DNA from: Voacanga thouarsii
Taxonomy: Eukaryota; Streptophyta; Magnoliopsida; Gentianales; Apocynaceae
Length of the DNA: 64,000 nucleotides
Reading direction: 5' to 3'
Assembly (NCBI GenBank): GCA_026120185.1
Contig: JANUWF010003376.1
Coordinates: 2,170,001 to 2,234,000 of the forward strand
Shown here: positions 58,251 through 64,000 of the stretch, piece after piece
How positions within the stretch are numbered: position 1 is the first letter of the stretch
Layout of the letters: each line of letters starts with the position of its first letter
Notes under the pieces: generated by a model
Database searches by the model: none
Told to the model about the DNA's origin: nothing
Seen by the model: the letters and a program-made list of their open reading frames with translations, nothing else
Made by a program: the position numbers and the translations under genes

Positions 58251-58842
58251 TATTCAACTAGCATAAAATCATCATAAACTGCCCTATAGGGGCCAATATG
58301 GATAGTGAAGAGAAATCCACTTAGGCTATAAATTCCCAAAAGCAAAAGAAAGAGGTTGAAAAAATGATAAGTGATGACTAAAAGGGGGCCAATACAGTGT
58401 GTGAAGAGAAATCCATGCACTTGAGGCTATCAATTCCCTATGTCATCAGAAAAAAGTAGAGAGAAAAAAATTGGAGTGCTTTAATTACATCATAACTTGA
58501 GTTGTGCAATTTTTGGATTTATAATGCTTGAGTTGGTAGATAGCTTGACTTGTATGATTAATGTTGTCTATATTTTTACTTGAAGGGTAAAATAATTTTT
58601 TTAGACTAAGGCATGACTTTGATTAATTTAACTTCAAGAGTTTTGTGATGTCTTATCAAATGTTTCAAAATTTTAATTGTTTTAAAAGGATAAATGACAA
58701 GAGTTTTATCTAAAATTTGAAAGGAAGTTATAATCCTTGTTATGTTTTAAATGATAAAAAGCCTGTGTGTTTTTCTTGATGAGTTTTCTTGGCTTAAGTG
58801 TTTTTACTTGAGGATAAGCAAAAGTTCAAGTGTGGAGATATG
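58251..58842 (+). mobile_element. 3' internal end of a Tat/Athila-type gypsy element
   Basis: Ends with ACTTGAGGATAAGCAAAAG and a purine-rich AAGTGTGGAGATATG immediately before an LTR start, the arrangement typical of the 3' untranslated end and polypurine tract of these plant elements. An imperfect tandem duplication of about 105 bp lies at 58285-58440 (both halves contain GTGAAGAGAAATCCA). No gene is left. Confidence 0.6.
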
Positions 58843-61800
58843 TGATAAGGGCTAAAATCATCACTATTTTCCTAATTATTTGAGGTTAAATTGAGATACT
58901 TTTGATATAATAACTAGGCATATTCCTTCATACTTAACATCTTTCTTATAGAAACTGTTTTTGACAAATTTGTGCAAGTTTAAGTTGATTTCAAACAAAA
59001 AGTGGACAAATTCCAAAATATATCTGGCACCAGGCTCAGCTAAGGCACCAGGCGCTAAGTCCACTCTGGCCGAGCAAAGAAAATAGAGCAATTCCTGGAG
59101 GAAAACACAGAACCCCCGTAGCACCAGGTAGGTCAATTGGACCCAACGCTAGGTTCGCTCTGGACAGGCAAAAATTTTGTGCACGAATTTAGTAATTTTT
59201 CAAAGATTTTGGTATTTTTCTAATCCTACTCGGCCAAAACTGTAGGATTTCTATCATGCATAATCAGATTAAGCGCAACGAAAAACAACAAGAAATCCAA
59301 GCCATGGATCACGGGTTTGCAATAGAAACGGGAAAAAGGAGAAGATTGCGTTTATTACCTCGTGAAGCCAGAATTCAAAAATTTCAGAAACAAGAACGCA
59401 GGCGCGATCCAGATTATCCAAAACCGTTCACTGCAGCTCAACTACAGTCCAAGAAAGAACTCCCTCTAATGATAATCCACACAAGGTTGAATGCTCACAA
59501 TCTCACAATTCTATGCTAGTAGAATTCGGGAGGCTAGGGTTTTGATCAAGAAGAGAGATGGCTAGGGTTTGATCAAGAGAGAGGCAGAGAAACGGTTTCT
59601 CTGTTATTGCGTGAATAGTCTGTCTCTCACCCTAAGGAAACCGTTTCCTTATATTTATAGATTTATAATTACCATAAATTGCAACTTAGTCCTTCAACGT
59701 CTAATTGTCAACAAATTGGTCCTTGAAGTTTACTTAATTATAATTAGGTCCCATGAATTATAACAAACTTATAATTCACCTATAAATATATTCTCTTCTC
59801 TTAATTAACCCCACAATATTATCAAATAATATATTTGAGCATTCAAACCTTTATTGTGTGTGACTCATTAGGTTTCCTGGTCTTATTGGTAGCATAATAT
59901 GAATTAATTCTAACAATATTAGAATTAATAATCCTTAATAAAATAAAGGATTAAATTTATTAATTCTATAATTAATAAATTCATATTTAGCATATCAAGA
60001 GCGACATCTAGCAATGACTCTTGACCACCCAAAAGTCCAGAAAGTCAAGTGGCTTGACATGAACCTTTCAATAGCAAATTATCAGTGCAATAAACTTCTT
60101 TCAACATACAATATCTCATTCGGTCTAGAGCATGGAATTAGTGCCAACTCCCTCCAGAATATTATTAATTCTGGCCCGAATATTTTAGTACTTGTTCAAG
60201 AAATCCATTACTCGATATGTGTATCAATTCGAACCATTTCCATCACATAATCGCCTTGGCCAAGGACTTCATGAGTAATGATTTCTACAAGTGGCCTTGA
60301 GATATACTCTCCTACTATTAGGAGTGGTGAATCATTTATTGACCCTCTCAACTACTTTCGTTTACTTTACGTTGTACCCAATATCCATCCCATAGGCGGT
60401 CCTAGATAAGACTCCAAAGATTAGAATCAAAGTACAACGCTCGATAAACAAAGTACCTTGGAGATCTCAAGTCTAAGGATACTTGCACGCTTGCTATAAT
60501 GAGATTCTATCACTGGCACTAAATAGTTATCCAAGTGATTATCTCGTAGCTAGGTCATCCAATGAACTTGTTTCAAAACAAGCATCCACACGTTAATCCT
60601 GAGTATCCCAATACCCACGGATATAAGAACCACCGCTTGATCCAATCAAGAGATATAACATGTGCCAGTCTTGGCGTATTAATAATGTCCCATCTTATTA
60701 ATACTATGATTGGGGATTATTTAAGTACAAACACTGCATAGTGTAGTAGGAATCTCACATCATGATCTCTATCATGATTTCCTTAACACTGTGTTGTACT
60801 AGGGACTTTATCTAACGGTTTGTACATATATTTAGATATAACAATCAAATTGAAAGATAAAGAATGCCTCTTATTAATTTAATATGCAATATACATGGTA
60901 CAAGTGATTGCCTCTAGGGCACAACACTAACAAAAACATCTCAAGCAATAATTTGGCATTAAAGAAGCCTATAAAACCAAGGGAAAACACAAGAGAAAGT
61001 AATAAGTCTAAGAGCAAAAATTCCAATCACTCAAAGAATGAGAGATTCACCATTCAATGAGGGTTGTTCAAGAGAGTCTTCAAAAGAGAAGAAGGAGGCT
61101 TGCCTATGAGTTCTTTCTTTTACCTTTGTTTCCTTGTTCTTAAACAATGATGTATTCAATATTTTCATTGTAATTAGACAATATTTTAGGATTCATGGTT
61201 TTTGGATAATTTAGTTATTTGATTAATTTTTTATTATCATTGGTATTTGATTACTTGTTATCATTGGTTATTGATGCGTTTTCTTCTAATTGACTTGGGA
61301 AACAATGTTAAGAATTCATTGCATTGATTTCATATTTGTCAAATCTTAATGGACTTGGGAAACGAAGTTAAGATTAAAGGACTAAAGTGATCAAAGAGTA
61401 TTTAATTTCACCTAGAGTATAGGTTCATTAGCTAATTTCAAATTTATGACAAATTGAGTTTAATGCGTGTTTTGGTCATATTGGTTTGATTAAAAAATCT
61501 GTTAAATTTAATCAAAAGACTGTGATTCCATGGATTGGGAAAGAAATGGAGTCTATATAAGTAGATGCATGACTCAAGAAATGATTGAATTTTACTTTAT
61601 ATTCTTTCATGATACCAAGATGATGATTAATTGAGATGATTGCAAGATGATTGATTATCATGTGTTGTAGGGTAATTGTCTAAGTTGCATATTCCTACAT
61701 CCTTGAGTTGTATATATTTTTTTATTTTTCTTTTTTCTTATTTTATCACTTTATTGGATCAGTTAAACAATGAATGAAAAGTGATTAATGTGTACTTATT

Positions 61801-61954
61801 CCTTTGAGGATCGATACTCGTTAATTTCTTGTACTATACATGCAATGAGTATACTTGCTCATATGTGTATTTTAGGATTAATGTTTTAATTAAAACTTAA
61901 CTAAGGGGTGGATTTAAATTTGATGATTTTTATACACCCAAAATTTACGCATCA
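58843..61954 (+). mobile_element. 3' LTR of the Tat/Athila-type element, split by a copia solo LTR
   Basis: Starts TGATAAGGGCTAAAATC and ends TTTACGCATCA. Without the 1,697 bp copia insertion and its duplication the LTR is about 1.4 kb. It includes GC-rich GGCACCAGGCGC motifs near 59055 and the end blocks found in minus orientation at 12273 and 56372. Another copy starts at 63853. Confidence 0.7.
59241..60932 (-). mobile_element. Copia solo LTR, 1,692 bp, perfect 5-bp target duplication
   Basis: On the minus strand it begins TGTTAGTGTTGTGCCCTAG and ends AATCCTACA. The flanks 59236-59240 and 60933-60937 are both AAAAC. No internal region, so it is a solo LTR. The TGTTGTGCCCTAGAGGC start is familiar from plant copia elements; lineage is not assigned. 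A short frame at 59256-59519 on the plus strand is not supported as a gene. Confidence 0.9.
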
Positions 61955-61960
61955 CACATT

Positions 61961-63290
61961 TACAAAGATGGGTATATCAAATTAATGAACCAACCATGAG
62001 ATTTGTTGTAATTGTTAACAAAAGTATTATCTCAAAATTTGAAAGTAATCAGATATACTTTTCCACATAATCTAGCATACCATCTATGAAAATGCCCCAA
62101 ACCTAACGTACTTACAAATGTAGACATATCAAATTAACGATCCAATATAAGATTTGTTGAAATTACTGAGAAAAAGTATTGTGATCAAATTTGATGGTAA
62201 TTAGTTATATTTTTGGCATATAATTTAGTATAATCTCTATAAAAATGTCCAAAACCTAGCATATATATAAAGATATCAAATTAATGATCCAACTATTAGG
62301 TTTATTGAAATTGCTTTGAAAATTGTTACAATCAAATTTGAAGATAATCATATATATTTTGGCACATAATCTCACATAATATCTATAAAAATACCTAAAA
62401 CCTAATGCATTTACAAAGATTGGTGCATCAAATTAATGATCCTACCATTAGATTTGTTGAAATTACTATGAAAAATGTTATGACCAAATTTGAAGGTAAT
62501 CGTATATATTTTAGCACATAATCTAATATAATATTTATAAAAATATTCAAAACCTAACGCATTTCCAAAGATAAGTGCATAAAATTAATGATCCAGCTAT
62601 TAGATATGTTGAAATTACTAAGAAAAGTGTTCTGATTAATTTTGAAGATAATCGGATATTTTAGGACATAATCTAATGTGACATCTATAAAAAATACCCA
62701 AAACCTAGCGCATGCATTTTCAAAGATAGGTACATCAAATTAATAATCCAACCATTAGATTTGTTCCAATTCCAAGGAAATGTAATGACCAAATTTGAAG
62801 GTAATCAAATATATTTTAATATATAATCTAGTATAATCTCTGTAAAAATACTCAAAACTTAATGCATTTACAAATATAGACATATCAAATTAATGATCCA
62901 ATTGTTAGATATGTTGAAATTTCTAAGAAAAGTGTTATGACTGAATTTGAAGGCAATCGGATACCTTTTGGTACATAATCTCATAATATCTAGGAAAATA
63001 CTCGAAATCTAACACATTTACAAAGATAGGCGCATTAAATTAATGATCCAATTGTTAGATTTGTTGAAACTTCTTAAAAAAGTATTATGATCAAATTTGA
63101 AGGTAATCAGATATATTTTGTCACATAATATAGTATAATCTCTATAAAAATACTCAAAACCTAACACATTTATAAATATAGATGTATTAAATTAACGATC
63201 CAACTGTTATATTTGTTGAAATTGTTAAAAAAAAGTATTATGTCAAAATTTGAAGGTAATCGAATATATTTTGCCACCTAATCCAATACA
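61961..63290. repeat. Tandem array of about 151-bp units
   Basis: The marker AAATTAATGATCC (with small variants) occurs at 61979, 62131, 62278, 62430, 62582, 62737, 62887, 63037 and 63189, i.e. every 147-155 bp. Other markers (AGATTTGTTGAAATT, AAATTTGAAGGTAATC, ATATCTATAAAAATA, AAAACCTAA) recur once per unit in fixed order. Units are diverged by eye. No coding potential. Confidence 0.9.
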
Positions 63291-63299
63291 ATTTGATAT

Positions 63300-63816
63300 G
63301 AGGTCATATTGTATATATTTAAAAATTTAGGGAGTCATTTATAAAATTTTTAGGATCATATTATAAATATTTTAAAATTTAGAGACCAAATTACAAATGT
63401 TAAGGTCATTATGTAATTATACAAAATTTAAGGACTAATTTACAAAATTTTTAGGGTTGTATTGCAAATATTTAAAAATTTAAGTACAAATATTAGTTAG
63501 GAAATGCAAATTTTGTCACTAAAAGAATAGTTAATAGTGAAAATTTTTAATAGTTTTAGTTAAGAATTGTATTTTCGTCACTGATGACACATCATTAGCG
63601 AGGAAAATTTAGTTAGAAAATGAATTTTCATCACTAATATACTTTTTTCCTAGCTAAAGCCATCACTTTTACTGAGGAAATAAAAATTTTGTTGCCGAAG
63701 ATCTTAATCAGTGGCGACAAAAGTTTTTGTTGCTAAATAAAAGTACCTTTTAGCGACAAAAAAAAAAAAAAAATCCTAACTAAAATTTTATCACCAATAT
63801 ATCATTTTCTTGTAGT
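63300..63816 (+). mobile_element. Right end of a CACTA transposon
   Basis: Ends CATTTTCTTGTAGT, the inverted complement of the CACTACAAGAAA terminus, preceded by many copies of TTTGTCACTAA / TTAGCGACAAAA-type subterminal motifs. 63300-63480 holds shorter repeats with AAAATTTAGGGA-like words. Together with the 151-bp array it may form the inner part of one CACTA element. Confidence 0.65.
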
Positions 63817-63852
63817 ATTAGAAAATGCAATTCCTTGTACCACTTGGAGTAT

Positions 63853-64000
63853 TGATAGGGGCTAAATTAGTCATATTTTTCCTAGTTATTTGAGACTTTT
63901 TTACGATACATTTTGTTAAAAAATTAGTCGTATTCCTTCATATTTGAGATTTTACCATTGGAAAGGTATTTTATTCATTATTTCAGATTTTTGGGGTAAA
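63853..64000 (+). mobile_element. Start of another Tat/Athila-type LTR
   Basis: TGATAGGGGCTAAATTAGTC and following bases match the LTR start at 58843 (TTTTCCTA, TTATTTGAG, GTATTCCTTCATA). Cut off by the window end. Confidence 0.65.

Noticed and set aside
59256..59763. Basic plus-strand frames (87 and 64 codons) as a host gene
   Set aside because: They lie within the copia solo LTR bounded by the AAAAC duplication and show no domain.
58843..61954. Intact Tat/Athila element with two LTRs ending at 63853
   Set aside because: The LTR starting at 63853 is in the same direction, but the DNA between (tandem array and CACTA end) has no gag or pol, so the pair does not form one element.
61961..63290. 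CRISPR-like regular repeats
   Set aside because: Units are diverged over their full length with no constant repeat/variable spacer pattern, and this is plant nuclear DNA; it is a satellite-type tandem array.

Overview
This 64 kb window is AT-rich plant nuclear DNA, most likely from a eudicot, made almost entirely of nested and decayed retroelements. No intact host gene, rRNA or bona fide tRNA gene is visible. The plant assignment rests on chromodomain-bearing Tekay/Del-type Ty3-gypsy sequence with very long LTRs, L1-type LINE fragments with plant-style ORF1 and ORF2 domains, CACTA transposon ends, a copia LTR, and two lineages of endogenous pararetrovirus (family Caulimoviridae). I cannot name the species.

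Layout. 1-17.4 kb: part of a Tekay-type LTR, two LINE fragments, a CACTA end, a 5.3 kb gypsy element with gag and protease only, a Tat/Athila-type LTR fragment, a 3.76 kb solo LTR, and large TA/CA/TG microsatellites. 17.4-45.9 kb: a large endogenous pararetrovirus locus (EPRV-1). It begins with a scrambled block of short viral pieces, continues as about 1.4 head-to-tail genome units, and ends in a 3.19 kb inverted repeat. Two solo LTRs of about 4.2 kb are inserted in it in opposite orientations. 46-64 kb: a foldback element, a second and different pararetroviral pol (EPRV-2) split by an 8.06 kb Tekay-type element, Tat/Athila-type LTRs, a copia solo LTR with a perfect target duplication, an array of about 151 bp repeats, and a CACTA right end.

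EPRV-1 is the main interest. Repeat distances at three loci (primer-binding site, TATA box, start of the RT region), after removing the inserted LTRs, all give a genome unit of about 9.25 kb. Its layout can be read from defective copies: a 35S-like promoter with an as-1-like element and a downstream AATAAA; ORF1 (about 140 codons); ORF2 (about 307 codons) containing the tRNA-Met primer-binding site; ORF3 (119 codons, coiled-coil with basic end, VAP-like); a long polyprotein (30K movement protein, coat protein, CCHC knuckle, a second Cys motif CX2CX11CX2CX4CX2C, aspartic protease, RT, RNase H; about 1,770 codons); and a final ORF of about 511 codons with a viroplasmin/transactivator-like domain. 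Start and stop codons of the first four ORFs overlap by 4-8 nt. This combines a badnavirus-like polyprotein and cysteine motif with a caulimovirus-like promoter and P6-like gene, and I cannot match it to a named genus. All copies carry stops, frameshifts, deletions or active-site changes.

The right part of EPRV-1 is a near-perfect palindrome: two 3.19 kb arms, a 35 bp spacer, and a 35S-like promoter in each arm pointing at the centre. Any transcript crossing the centre would fold into a long viral hairpin, so this is a candidate natural source of virus-matching small RNAs. That function is inference.
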